NCBI GenBank assembly: GCA_037952775.1
Contig: JBANAY010000003.1
Coordinates: 15,004,001 to 15,068,000, forward strand
From: Clonostachys chloroleuca
Lineage: Eukaryota; Ascomycota; Sordariomycetes; Hypocreales; Bionectriaceae
Length of the DNA stretch: 64,000 bases
Direction: 5' to 3'
Position numbers and translations under genes: made by a program. Shown here in pieces: positions 38,101 to 49,031 of the stretch. Position 1 is the stretch's first letter, and every line of letters begins with the position of its first letter. The notes beneath the pieces were generated by a model that had not been told where the DNA came from, made no database searches, and saw nothing but the letters and a program-made list of their open reading frames with translations.

Positions 38101-38572
38101 CAAGTCATTTGAAATATTCGAAAAATCCAAACTTCTTCAATCTATGGCGAGCGACCACAGTCGATCAAAGGGTAGAAGGAGCTTTTGGTTGGGACAAGGA
38201 AAGTACTAGAGTCCATCTCTACTGCGTCTTTCAAACCGCTATACTGACAGCAAAGAATGGAATCAATGATATTACCTACCCAAAATATATATAATATCAT
38301 CAATCCTCTGCCTGGTGGTGAGTAATCGGCGTAGTCGGCGAGTCGGCAAAAATGGCCGCCCCACAATTAACTCGCCGTGCCGAGGCATCTGGCCGGCAAA
38401 GGATTAACTCAGCCACCCGCTTTTTGAAGAACCAACCCCATGGGGCACAATAAAGCTTCCGCCGATCAACAGACACGACACCTAAAACCTTTGCTGTTAC
38501 ATAGAGAATCCCATCTCCAACTACCGCCGCAATATATCCATCTCTATTCGGACCGCGCAGAGTCTAAACATC
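35147..38572. other. Long intergenic region, nothing supported
   Basis: This 3.4-kb stretch includes the trypsin promoter (a TATA-like TTATATACA on the minus strand near 35280). I found no frame with a recognisable domain, no repeat and no RNA gene. Confidence 0.45.
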
Positions 38573-39811
38573 ATGGCTTCCCCTCGTACGTAGCTCTCCG
38601 TGCCCCAGCAATGGCCCGCCAGATGACGCATGCTTGATTACTGACCACCTTCTCTTATGTCCGCCGTACAGAGCAGATCCGGACTCCCCTCACGGATCTT
38701 TTCAAGATCAACCACCCCGTGTTGCTGGCCGGCATGAACGTCGCCGCTGGCCCCCGCCTAGCAGCCGCTGTCTCCAATGCTGGAGGTCTGGGTGTCATTG
38801 GCGGCCTCGGGTACACGCCTGACATGCTCCGCGAGCAGATCGCCGAACTGAAGAGCTATCTTATTGACAAGAATGCTCCCTTCGGCATCGATCTCCTCTT
38901 ACCCCAAATCGGAGGAAACGCGAGGAAGACCAAGTGCGTCATGACGAATTGCGACCCAGTGAGATGGGTGGCAAAGAGATCAAAAATGATGCTGACAGGT
39001 AGATTTTAGCTACGACTACACAAAGGGCAAGCTCAACGAGCTCATCGATGCTATTATCGACTCGGGGGCAAAGCTCTTCGTGTCGGCTGTTGGTGTGCCT
39101 CCCAAGGCTGTGGTTGATAAACTACACGCCAATGGCATCGTCTACATGAACATGGTCGGCCACGTCAAGCATATCAAAAAGTGCCTCGCCCTCGGTGTAG
39201 ACATCATCTGTGCTCAAGGTGGTGAGGGAGGAGGCCACACGGGTGATACCCCAACTACGGTCCTCATCCCAGCTGCAGTGGAAGCTTGCAAGGGTCACAA
39301 ATCTCCGCTCACAGGGCAGCCCGTGCAGGTTGTGGCCGCCGGTGGTATTCACAATGGCCAGTTGTTGGCAGCAGCCCTCAACATGGGAGCCAGTGGCGTG
39401 TGGGTGGGCACCAGGTTCATTCTTACTGAGGAGGCCGGGGCTACAGACCACCACAAGGAAGTTGTCCGTACCGCTGGTCACGACGACAATATCCGAACCC
39501 TCGTCTACAGTGGCCGTCCTATGCGGGTGAGGAGCAACCCGTATCTGGAGGCGTGGGAGAATGAGCGCAAGCAGGAGCAGCAAGCGCTTCTGGCCAAGGG
39601 GGTCATCCCTTATGACGCGGATGTGGACGTTGCCAGTGTCAAGGATGACGAGGCCAGGCTTGACGAGCTTGAGAAGTATGACAAGCTCCTGATGGGCAAG
39701 TGTGCTGCTGTTGTCAATGAGTTGAAGCCTGCCAAGGCTGTTGTTGATGAGTTTGTCACTGACGCGACTGCTTGGATAAAGAAGACCCATGGAATGATTG
39801 CTAAGCTATAG
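38573..39811 (+). CDS. Nitronate monooxygenase (2-nitropropane dioxygenase family)
   Basis: Exons are 38573-38585, 38672-38933 and 39010-39811; the first coding exon is only 13 nt and the frame closes at 358 aa. The protein is an FMN-dependent TIM barrel. It shows the N-terminal NHPVLLAGMNVAAGP strand, a GGLGVIGGLG loop, GGEGGGHTGD in which the His is the likely catalytic base, and AAGGIHNG followed by GASGVWVGTRF, the phosphate-binding end of the barrel. The family oxidises alkyl nitronates such as propionate 3-nitronate to aldehyde or ketone and nitrite, detoxifying nitro compounds; the exact substrate cannot be read here. It has no targeting signal, so it is probably cytosolic. Intron 2 ends at GATTTTAG (39009); a closer AG at 39001-39002 would break the frame. 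Confidence 0.93.
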
Positions 39812-40157
39812 GGAGATGTCATGGCATGACGAGTGTAGCATAAAACTGTATATATAGCGTAACGCACGATTACCCCCAATGTTCCGCGCTTCAATCATCG
39901 TTCCCGTAGTGCATCCTTGAGCTACGTAGGCATTCTTCTAGCTCGTTGACACATCATCTCCTGGTCGATGATACCCGAGTTTGGGATAAGGGGTTACGTA
40001 TTTTCCGTCTCGCCTTGTGTCCAGCGGGGATAATCTGGGTTCTAGAAACGATGATTAACTCGAACAGAAACTCGATTTCGGAAGGAAAGTTCACGATGAG
40101 TCAACCTACATTATCGGAGAAGGGTAGCTTAGGTCCGACCTCTTCGTATTCTCTCAA
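39812..40157. other. Short convergent intergenic spacer
   Basis: This is the 3' flank of the nitronate monooxygenase gene and of the F-box-like gene. No feature was recognised. Confidence 0.4.
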
Positions 40158-41073
40158 CTATTGATCCTCTGGGAGATGGCGTCTTTTGCACCAAGTGCAC
40201 CTTATTCGGGTATCTTCAGGCACTGCAGAACCGCATAGACACCAGAACTAAAATGTCGTTGCTGTTAGCGAGGGTTGATACCAAAACTGCGGAGAACACA
40301 GATGGAGGGTTGGGTATAAACTTGCGCAGCGACGATCCCACACCGACTTGGTTTCCTTCTCGTTGCCTTCCCACACGGTGTGTTCGTCAAAGTAGTGCCT
40401 TGTAAATTCCCTTTTCCTCCACAATGCACCGAGTACAGATCCAGCGAGTGTAAGGGTCGCAATCGCAGAGTTCGTTGAGAAATTTCCCCGAAAGCTCCTT
40501 CTCCATCTTGGTATCACATTCTGGACAAAGACACATGATATTCGCAGACGAGTAATGAGAGTTCAGATGTGGACGCCGATTAGGATACGATGGAGGCGGC
40601 GCCGCCCGAGGGTAGAATCGACACTCTTCGCAGATATTGATGCCACATTTGATGCAGGGCAGGGCTCCAGCTTCATCGCATTTGACATTGTACAGAAAAT
40701 CTTCGATCTCCTCGTCGGCAGTAAATCCCGGGTTGCAGGTCCATCTCCCTGCTCTCCTCCACTTATTTAGATATGGGGACTTGAACTCCTGGCGGAGAGC
40801 AAGGCCGTGGCCGTCACAAAGAGATAGTCGTTGTAGTTTCTTGAACAGAGCAGGCGACGCTAGAATACATGAGTGGTGGTAGCGGTTCGTAAGGCCAAGA
40901 TGATAGAGATCAGCCGAGGACAGCCATGAAGCCAAGGTTGATAGAATTGCGTAGGATGAGATGAGACCGGTGATGCACGGCGATTGAGAGGGCCCAGAAA
41001 GGGCGGCACTTGCATTTTGATCTGCCATGATTGAATCGCACCTCGGTATCGCCTCCTTGTGGTGTATATTCAT
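40158..41073 (-). pseudogene. F-box-like, Cys-rich protein with one-base frameshift
   Basis: Exon 1 is 41073-40344 and exon 2 is 40247-40158 (intron GTGTGG...TTTTAG, 96 bp). The N-terminal half has an F-box-like helix set (ILSTLASWLSSADLYHLGL). Two Cys-pair clusters follow: CIKCGINICEEC and CLCPECDTK, then WICTRC. The last exon adds FWCLCGSAVPEDT...CTWC, the typical end of this fungal Cys-rich F-box group. In the given sequence the frame from WICTRC stops at 40387, while the following HYFDEHTVWEGNEKETKS continues one base out of phase. The shift lies in the run near 40408-40418 (AAAAGGG on the coding strand). It is either a pseudogene or, perhaps more likely, a consensus error. The role would be substrate recognition in an SCF ubiquitin ligase, by inference only. 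Confidence 0.65.
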
Positions 41074-42579
41074 ATTCTCACAAGCAAAGTAGCTTGACTG
41101 AGCTGTTATTATGAAGCTGACCGCCGCCAGGATTACGCCTTTTTGCTGACAGCATTGTGCCCATGATCGATTTTTGGGCTGCAGCTCTGCTATAAGTCAT
41201 TGCAACTCCACAGTTACTGCCCAGATAAGTCAAAGTCTTGTCCATTCAGCTATTCGCAAAGGAATCTGGAGAACAATGACTTCTATTTTATCTGATGAAG
41301 TCAGTCGTAATTATGAAGGTGAGAAGAGGAATAGAAGAAAAGGGCTTCATAACGTGACGCCAATGGCTGTGAACACATCTATGTCAACCAGCGTAGAGGA
41401 CATTCATCAACCTCAGACCCGAGGGTCCCAAGCATGAAGAGCAAGTAAAACTTTCGTAACACTGCTCACTTGATCTAAAAGTATTAGCAACTGACGAGGG
41501 CGGCCTTGGCGATGGTAGTATAATAATAGACTTGCGTGTGAACTCCCATTTATCGACGTAAATCTTCAGAAATATCCTAGACTGAAGAGGCAGGCAAGCG
41601 ACAGACAAAAAAAAAAAAGGGGGGGGGGGGGAGGCCTAGAACCTTCAGCGTTGAATTTCAACACAAAACAAGTAAACAGTAAATAAACACAATGTCGAGC
41701 TACATATTTTAAAATAATCTGTAATTAAATTCTTATTACGTTTAATATTAATACAAAGAAAATAATGTCCCTGACTTGTATGTAAAGAGCTTTGGTGTGC
41801 AATATTTAATATCAGTAGCTTGGCAGGCCTCATTTCGCGCGGGGGTCCGACAAGAATGTATGGCGTGCAAAGTAAGCCCCTTTGACAGTTAATTCAATGA
41901 ATATGTTAGGAGAGCGGAACCATTTAGAGTCACATGATCAAGCGGCCAATACAGATGGTTAAATTTACAGTCAAATAAGAATAAGCCGATCTCTCGGTGC
42001 CACAACTCGCCGAGAGGGTAACATTACCCTCCACGCCAAGGAACACCCCATGATCATACCTAGCTGTCCCAACTGACTGCTAGTGTGCGGGGTAAGAACC
42101 GCATCCTTGGAAGCCTCAATCAGCGTGGATTTTGTTGGGAAAGGGTGTTTCTAGGCTGTGTGATTTTGCATTTAGCCGAGAACATCTCGCCACCCCTGTG
42201 TCTCACGTAGAGACACCAGGGTGAGTTTGCTGCAACGTTGGAGAATGTTCATAAGGGAAACCTGAGATTGAATGCTGTATTGTAGTTGATGGTGTGGAAC
42301 TTACTCCAATGGCGCTCAAACGACCTTGGGCCGCCAACGAATAGCAGCCGTTGCTTGAAAACGGCTAGATCTTGTCTCGAGCTGTAGCTCTCTCAGAACT
42401 CTTGCCCACCGGCATTATGTATCTCCTTCTGCCTCTAAAGGTGTGGGGAACCCTGCCCAATATCATAGTTGAAGCCTCTTGGCCGGAAAAATTAAGGCCA
42501 TGAGCTCACTTATATAGAGCAACAACAACACCCATGAGTTTTCGCACCTACCAAGCAATTTCTGTGCTTAATTGCAAAA
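41074..42579. other. AT-rich intergenic region with A12G13 tract
   Basis: The region contains a homopolymer pair (12 A then 13 G) at 41607-41631 followed by about 200 bp of strongly AT-rich DNA (41640-41850). No coding segment is supported. The part after 42240 is the sugar transporter promoter. Confidence 0.5.
41607..41631 (+). repeat. Homopolymer pair A12 followed by G13
   Basis: Twelve A residues run directly into thirteen G residues at the edge of an AT-rich segment. Such tracts are slippage-prone; a retroelement tail or an assembly artefact are alternatives. Confidence 0.9.
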
Positions 42580-44316
42580 ATGGGTAACGAAACTACCTCT
42601 GCTCGTGAACGGAAGCGCAATGACGGCCATGAGGTCGCTCACCGCAAGGTTGAATCCGTCGCCCTTGCCGACGCGGTGGCTAAGGATTCACCAAAGTACA
42701 CTACCGCCGCCCAGTTCAAGCTCTACGGGATCATGGTTTTCTGCACCCTGAGTATGTCTTAAGTTCACTCACTCCTATTTAGCTCTTCGAAGTACTGATG
42801 CGGGCAACCAGACTGTATCATGAACGGTTACGACGGAAGCGTGATGGGCAGTATCAACGCGATGGATACCTGGCACAACTACTTCGGCATCGGCAAAACA
42901 GGATCGGGAATTGGCCTCGTAACTGCCATCTATCCTGTTGGGCAAGTCTCTGGTTCGTTCTTTGCAGGCCTGATCCTCGATAACTTCGGCCGCAAAGTAG
43001 CCATGTTCATCGGAGCATGCTTCATCATCATCGGTTCAGTGGTGCAGGCGACAACCGCCAATCAAAACCTCAACCAATTCATCGGTGGCCGGTATCTGGT
43101 CGGATTCGGTGTTCCAATTTGCGTCACGGCTGCACCAACCTATCTGGTAGAAATGGCCTACCCGACATGGAGAGGTCTTGCGGGTGGTGCATACAATGTG
43201 TTTGGCTGGTATCTCGGCGCTATCAGTAAGTCTTCTCCATAGCTCTGTTTAACTTTCTAGTCACAATCACAAAGCTGACAACATACGATAGCCGCAACTT
43301 GGACGTGTTATGGAACAGGATTGATGCCAAACCAGTGGTCTTGGCGCATCCCGCTCATCATTCAAGCTGTCCCAGCTGCCATCGTTGCCTGCACGGTCTG
43401 GCTGCTTCCAGAAAGTCCCAGATGGCTCTGTTCTAAGCGAAGAGAAGACGAAGCCCGTGAAATTCTTGTCAAATATCACGGCGAAGGCGATCCAGACTCG
43501 GCAGTCGCAAGACTGGAGTTGGAGGAGATGCAGCAGTCTTTAGGCATCGAGCGTGAATCAGAGCATGGCCAGAGCAGGTGGTGGGACTACCGCGTGCTCT
43601 TCAACAGCCGACCAGCCCGCTATCGAATGTGGATTATCCTGATGGTCGCAGTCTTCAATCAGTTCACAGGAGGGTCGGTGATATCCTACTACTTGCCAAC
43701 AATGATTGACGCCGTCGGCATTAAATCCGCAAGGCAGCAACTTCTGCTCAACGCTCTGAATAGTATCTTCTCCTTCTGTGGAGGTATTGCCGGTGCATTC
43801 TTTGTGGACAGATTGGGCCGGCGTCCGTTGCTCCTCTGGGGAGTCTTCCTCACCGGCCTGGTGTACATCCCCATCAATGTGATAGCGGCAAAGGCTGGTG
43901 CCAAGATCGAGACCGGAGCTGGTTATGCCTTCATCGCCATGATTTATCTGTACGGGATCGTCAGCTCGTTCTCTTGGACTCCCCTCCAGGCCCTGTACCC
44001 AGCTGAGATCTTGAACAACGATATTCGTGCCAAAGGTATTGCCTGCAAGAATTTCCTGGGTGGCCTCTCCGGTTTTATCAACATGTATGCGACGCCGATT
44101 GCGCTTGGCAACATTGGTTGGAAGACATATACCATCTTTTTGGTTCTTCATGCCGTCCATTGGATTTTGATGTACTTCGTCACGGTGGAAACCAAAGGCA
44201 GGTCGCTTGAAGAGATTGAGGAGATATTTAACGATCCCAACCCGGTCAAGAGGAGCAAGCAGAAGTATGATGTTGTCATCAGCCAGGGGGTGGGCGTCAA
44301 GCTTGACGAGTCGTGA
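42580..44316 (+). CDS. MFS sugar transporter (lactose/hexose permease-like)
   Basis: Exons are 42580-42751, 42812-43225 and 43292-44316, closing at 536 aa. Signatures of the sugar porter family are present: NGYDGSVMGSINAM in helix 1, DNFGRK in loop 2-3, GRYLVGFG in helix 4, PESPRWL after helix 6, DRLGRR in loop 8-9 and VETKGRSLEEIEEIF after helix 12. The helix 1 block and the WRIPLIIQAVPAAI block in helix 6 resemble the fungal lactose/cellodextrin-type permeases rather than glucose carriers. Transport would be by H+ symport at the plasma membrane; the sugar is not determinable. No glycosidase lies next to it in the window. Confidence 0.93.
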
Positions 44317-44801
44317 TCGTTGTTGCATGGAAGCTGTTGCGGTTATGTTGGTCGCTTGAAAATGTCGTTACAAAGAGAATTTAGTTGGCAGCTATAATTA
44401 GCATAGTTAGTGGAGTTGAGACTGGAGAAATGGATTTGAATCAAGTAGTTTTGAGGCAGTGATTGCATGAACATTACTCACAATACGCTGACTGCGCCCC
44501 TAATTCCCACTACCCATGGCAAATGCCGGCCTGAAGAGGTAATACAATGCCAACCAACAGTTAAAATACAGCCAATGAGCACATTTAACAAGAGATGCTG
44601 GGCCAACCGAAAGCTGCCTAGAATTTGCCTTACTGATGCTCCACTGGGTGCGGCGTAATATTGCGGTCAGCCCTGAATCCCGATAAAAACATCTGATTCC
44701 TGTCTCGCAATTCTCGCTTCTTCTTCTTCTCTACACAGCCTCTACTAAAGGCGACCTCCATCAAGTTTCCACCTCGAGAAAGTAAGACTAGCAGCTTGAT
44801 C
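44317..44801. other. Intergenic, promoter of membrane-protein gene
   Basis: A CTTCTTCTTCTTC pyrimidine tract at about 44718-44732 precedes the start codon at 44802. No other feature was recognised. Confidence 0.4.
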
Positions 44802-45708
44802 ATGTTCTCGGCAGCTCATTTTTACGACAGCATGTTCCCCCCTCACGATGGGCCTCTGGGGATCTTTTCCGCGACCGCGGGCTGTCTCGCAGTAGGGAGT
44901 CTGTTGACTGCTGTGGTGGCTTGCCTAAGATCTAGCTACTCCAAGCCTCTCGTTTGGATCTTCTTCAATCTTTCCCAATGGGGCCTCATGATAGTAGCTT
45001 GTTTCTACCCTACCTTCTACCCGTACGATCTCGCCAGGAGTAAGTGTTTCCGAGTTGGGTACATGGCAAAACCGCTCACCTAGTTCAGACGCCACGGAGC
45101 TGGGTCCCCTTTGCCTCGCCAGTAAATCCTCATATGAAGGATTTGTCGCGTCTACGATTCTTCTACCTTTCCTATCTTACTATCTCGTCGAGGACCTCAA
45201 CACTGATGCCAAGACCAACTCGTTTGACGACGTTGTACGGCGAACCGTCAACGCCCACAGGATGTTCTTGGTGCCGTGGATGATATATTCCCTGGGAACC
45301 TTTAAGCTCTCTTCCGAGATAGGTCCCAGTTGCAATCTGGGGTTCCTGAGGACTGGTTTGTACGTCGCCTGGATGCTTGCTCGCGCAGCCGCGATAAAGG
45401 ACAATATCGAGACTTTCCGCGACGTTTTCTCATCAGGTCTTGCCACTCCTGGTCTATCAGTGATACGCTACACGATCGTCGTGATATACATTTGCTTGGT
45501 GGCTCAGTTTCCTCTTGAACTAGGCGCTGTTGTTTTCGACGCGCGCGCACTGCTGGCGCTGTCAATGATCAGCATGCAGGTTGCCGTCGCGGCGATGCTG
45601 CTGGTGTGCAACCTGAGGACCTGGCGCCGGGGCAAGGCAAAGCCTCTGTCCGATGAGAAGCCCGATGAGAAATCTGATGAGCTTTTACAGACCGAAAAGT
45701 CTCTGTAG
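44802..45708 (+). CDS. Polytopic membrane protein of unknown function, 285 aa
   Basis: Exons are 44802-45039 and 45089-45708 (49-bp intron GTAAGT...TTCAG). About seven hydrophobic segments are visible: residues near 18-42, 50-70, 98-114, 136-152, 168-186, 208-230 and 236-256. A charged cytoplasmic-type tail follows with a DEKPDEKSDE repeat-like stretch. There is no cleavable signal and no motif of a known transporter or receptor family that I recognise. The seven-helix pattern would fit a receptor-like or fungal-specific membrane protein, but I cannot assign a role. It follows the sugar transporter on the same strand at 485 bp. Confidence 0.75.
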
Positions 45709-46381
45709 GATTGCAATGAGTTTGATTCTGGAGGTTAGGGGAGGTGGTGTGAGGAGCTTCCTACGCAGCAAAGTGTCAAGTTCAAGATAGGGTCTAAGCA
45801 TGATGCCAAGCTTATGCTGGACAGTATCTTTCTTCATATCTTGTGTCCATAAAGGTAAACTCTATCTGTAACCAAGGTAAGATCCATTTTCTCCTTCCTC
45901 TATAACCTCATCTTACCTCTCCAAACATATCTTTATAGCTCCAGTTTGAAGCTAATGGTTAATGGGATATTTTTTTCCCCTAAAACTCATTAGAACCGTT
46001 TATAAAACTCCAATGCGGTCGACGAATTACTTGAAACTGGTAGAATGTTGGGCGCAACTGTCGCTAGGTGAACTTTGAAGTCAGCGTAGATCACACGAAC
46101 CCAACAGAATGATTAAGCTCTAGCCCGTTCTAGTTTGAATTAATACAATCTATCAAACAGGATTTTTTTTGTCCCCATTGTGACAAGAAATCGACGATTT
46201 TGTAGGAATTTCTGGAGATCGATGTCCACTGTAAAGGCTCCGTAGGCTGACGGCTGTTGACGACGAAGCCCCGCACTTGAATCACACTGCAACGTCGTGA
46301 TGATCTTCGTCTGACAAACCATCGAGGCTTCACCATCCAGCCATCTACCTTCATCCCAAGCCATCGTACATCCCCTCCAGA
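45709..46381. other. Intergenic, nothing supported
   Basis: This AT-rich spacer changes sharply to GC-rich DNA at the SDR gene. No feature was recognised. Confidence 0.4.
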
Positions 46382-47149
46382 ATGGCTCCTCAGGGTCTCG
46401 CCATCATCATCGGCGCCGGGCGCACCTCAGGCGCCGGCATCGCCCGTGTCCTCGCCGATCCTCAGAAGGGCAACATGGCCGTCGCCCTCCTCGCCCGCAA
46501 CAAGGATGCCCTCGATGCCCTCGCCTCGGAGCTGCGCACCTCATCCAACGGCGGCATCCTCCAGGCCTTCGCCACCAACACCAACCCCGACCGCCTCCGC
46601 GTGACGTTCGACCAGATCGTCGCGGAGCCCGCCTTCAAGGACCTCAAGCTCGCCCTGGCCATCTACCACGTCCGCAACGCCGCCCGCAAGCCCTTCCTCG
46701 AGGAGACGCCCGAGGCCTTCAACGAGACCATGCAGACTTACACCACCGGCGCCGTCGTCTTTGCCCAGGAGGCCCTCAAGCTCATGTACTTCCAGCACGG
46801 CGGCCAGACGTCCCTCGCCGAGACCGGGGGAGCCGTCAAGGGCACCATCATCTTCACGGGGACGCTGGGAGCACTCCGCACGAACCAGAACTACGCGTCG
46901 TACGGGGCCTCGCGTGCCAGCGTGCGCATGGTGGCCCAGGCCATCGCCAAGGAGCACAGCAAGTTCGGGGTCCACGTCGTCCACGCCATCGCCAACGGGC
47001 CCATCGCCGACGAGGAGAGCGAGAAGACAAAAACCGGAGTCAGCATGAGGGGCGAGGACGTGGGGGAGACGTATCTCTGGCTGTCGAGGCAGCCGTCGTC
47101 GCTGTGGGTGCACGAGCTGGATATGCGGCCGGCGCAGGAGAACTTTTAA
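46382..47149 (+). CDS. Short-chain dehydrogenase/reductase-like protein, 255 aa
   Basis: This is a single-exon frame with an ATG in good context. The Rossmann fold starts with IIIGAGRTSGAGIARVL, a variant of the TGxxxGxG nucleotide-binding motif. The usual NNAG after strand 4 is replaced by YHVRNA. The catalytic YxxxK appears as YGASR: Tyr174 is kept but the lysine position is Arg178. The serine of the triad may be in the TGTLGALR region. The altered motifs make it a divergent SDR, either with unusual cofactor handling or catalytically weakened. The gene is far more GC-rich than its flanks, with almost every third base G or C, and lacks introns. That fits strong codon bias or transfer, but does not prove either. 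Confidence 0.85.
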   Translation: MAPQGLAIIIGAGRTSGAGIARVLADPQKGNMAVALLARNKDALDALASELRTSSNGGILQAFATNTNPDRLRVTFDQIVAEPAFKDLKLALAIYHVRNAARKPFLEETPEAFNETMQTYTTGAVVFAQEALKLMYFQHGGQTSLAETGGAVKGTIIFTGTLGALRTNQNYASYGASRASVRMVAQAIAKEHSKFGVHVVHAIANGPIADEESEKTKTGVSMRGEDVGETYLWLSRQPSSLWVHELDMRPAQENF

Positions 47150-47485
47150 CGGTGCAATCGTCAATCATTTTTCTCGTATCTCGTGTGACTGAACTATTGT
47201 AACCTATGCTATTTGAGCTGGATTCAATAAAACACGAAAAGCCTCCCAGTTTTCAAGTTTCCTTGTTATCCACTTCATAGCTCATCAGCTCTCATTAAAT
47301 CCAGACCATCATTGTAGCACCTCAATCCTGTGCGGACGGCAAACCATCATCAGTAGCACACTTAATCCCCATTGCAGTTCATCATTCATGGCACATCCAT
47401 TCTCATTCGCAAAAAGAGCATCATCCGTAATCTTTTCACTTTGTCAAGCTTCACACCACATGACAAATACCCCAAACCAAAACGA
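47150..47485. other. Convergent intergenic spacer
   Basis: An AATAAA-like signal (TCAATAAAACA) at about 47225 fits polyadenylation of the SDR transcript. Nothing else was recognised. Confidence 0.4.
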
Positions 47486-48620
47486 TCACATACTCATCTG
47501 ATAACCGACCCTCCGAGCCTTCTGGACAAGCTTCCTCATCTCAGCCAGCAAAGGATCAGTCTCGCAATGCTGCGTGACCATCTCCGTCTTCATGTGGGTC
47601 TCGGAGAGGAAGCTCACGCGCGAGTCGAAGGGGTTCGCCTCGCCGGGCTCCGGGTTCTCGGCAAACTTGCGAAGCCTGTTCAACTGCGGCTGGATGGCTG
47701 CCTGCCCCCACGCGCCCTGCTTGGTGGTGATGATGCTCCTCAGGTTCGGCGGCGGCACGAGCGCGTCCAGGGCCTTGAGCATTGCGTACGCGGCCTTGAC
47801 CTTGTCCTCTAGTGATGTCGGCGGGTCGAAGTCCATGCGCTCTCCGTACAGGGAGATGATGCGCATGCGCTCCTCTCTGAAGTTGATCAATGGTAGGAGA
47901 CGGGCCTTTTCGTCCTCCATGGCTTTGATCTCACTCTCATCGATTTGGACCGGGTTGACTTGTCGAGACATGGGAGCTGCAGGCGTACGAAACCCAGGCA
48001 TAGCAACTCCAGGCGCATGATCTGCAGACATCAGAGCTCTAGGCATAGGATCGATTTGCACAGTCCCAGATGGAGGAGGTTGTCTGTAAGGAATGGGTCG
48101 GTGCACGAAGGGTGCCGTCAACAGCGCGTCTGGGCGTAGATTGGGAGACGCGTGCTAGGAGTCGTGGAAGACAGCGAAACCTGGAGGCAGGTAGGCTTCG
48201 GGCAGGTAGGCTTCGGGCAGGTAGCCTGGCGGCAGATATCCGGGAGGCACCTGGACCGGAGGCATCTGGCCCTGAGACGTTTGGCCTGGAAGCTGTTGGT
48301 TCGTGGGGATATTCCATATGCCTTCACGAGGCGGTTGGGCCGGGATAATGTAGGGCTGGGCCTGCTGGTTCCCATTCTGATTCGAAGGATGCTCTCGGTC
48401 AGTTTCTAGACGCAAGTGAATCAGAGGGTATTGACTGGGTAGGTTAAGGACTTGCCATCTCGGGCGTTGGCTCGGTGTTGGGATTAGCTGGAGCCGAAGA
48501 TGGAGAACTCGACTCCTTGTCGGAGTCTGAAAGGCAGATGATCTGGCCGGGTGCCTTCTGCTTCTCCATCTCCGGCTCCTGCTCCTGCCGCTTCTTCTGC
48601 ATCTTTTTCTTGGCAGGCAT
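47486..48620 (-). CDS. Low-complexity hypothetical protein, uncertain structure
   Basis: Starting at an ATG at 48620, the frame reads a Lys/Gln/Glu-rich N-terminus (MPAKKKMQKKRQEQEPEME), then an acidic-serine segment (ICLSDSDKESSSPSS) resembling a SUMO-interacting motif. At 48455 a GC-AG intron (GCAAGT...AGCAG, to 48362) joins in phase to a Pro/Gln-rich part with GYLPP/AYLPE pentapeptide repeats. An in-frame TAG at 48155-48157 interrupts the frame, which then continues open to 47486 with a more ordered alpha-helical part (ALDALVPPPNLRS). The stop would be removed by splicing 96 bp (donor GTGCCT in the repeat region, acceptor CTCCTAG). Otherwise the gene is broken. I do not recognise the family. 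Confidence 0.45.
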
Positions 48621-48713
48621 CTTGGCGGGTTTCTGGTCCGAATTGACCAGACCTTTATCCGTTTTCTACGTCGCTGCTTGTTAGCTTGTCTGAGAACCAA
48701 ACCACCGCATAAA

Positions 48714-48977
48714 AAGAAAAGAAAAGGAACAGAAGGAAAGAAAAAACAGGAAAGAAAAGAGACGGAAACACAAAAATAACGAAAAGAAGAGATGGAAACA
48801 CAATAATAGAGAAGAAGAGAGATGGAAACACAATAATAAAGAAGAATGGAGACGGGAAAACATAATAGAGAAGAAGAGACGGAAGAGGAGGGAGAAGCAA
48901 AAAGAGAGAAGTGAAGTCAATCAAAGAAAAGAAAGACGAGAGAAAGAAGAGAGAAGAGAGGAAAAGTGAAAATGTGA
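48714..48977 (+). repeat. Polypurine tract with degenerate ~30-bp repeats
   Basis: About 260 bases are almost purely A and G on the plus strand, with occasional C and T. Within it, GAGAYGGAAACACAATAAT-like units recur about every 30 bp (roughly four to five copies between 48765 and 48880). It lies between the two low-complexity hypothetical genes and could be an intron, a UTR or spacer. Mirror-repeat polypurine DNA can form triplex structures, which is inference here. Confidence 0.8.
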
Positions 48978-49031
48978 GGATACAAGGTGGAATTTCTGTG
49001 AAGGGCAGGGGCTCACCAAGCTAGCAATGAC

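Noticed and set aside
39122..39790. 222-codon minus-strand frame
   Set aside because: Antisense shadow of the nitronate monooxygenase gene.
43558..44328. 256-codon minus-strand frame
   Set aside because: Antisense shadow of the sugar transporter.
46541..47164. 207-codon minus-strand frame opposite the SDR
   Set aside because: A consequence of extreme third-base GC in the SDR gene; low-complexity Gly/Asp/Val content.
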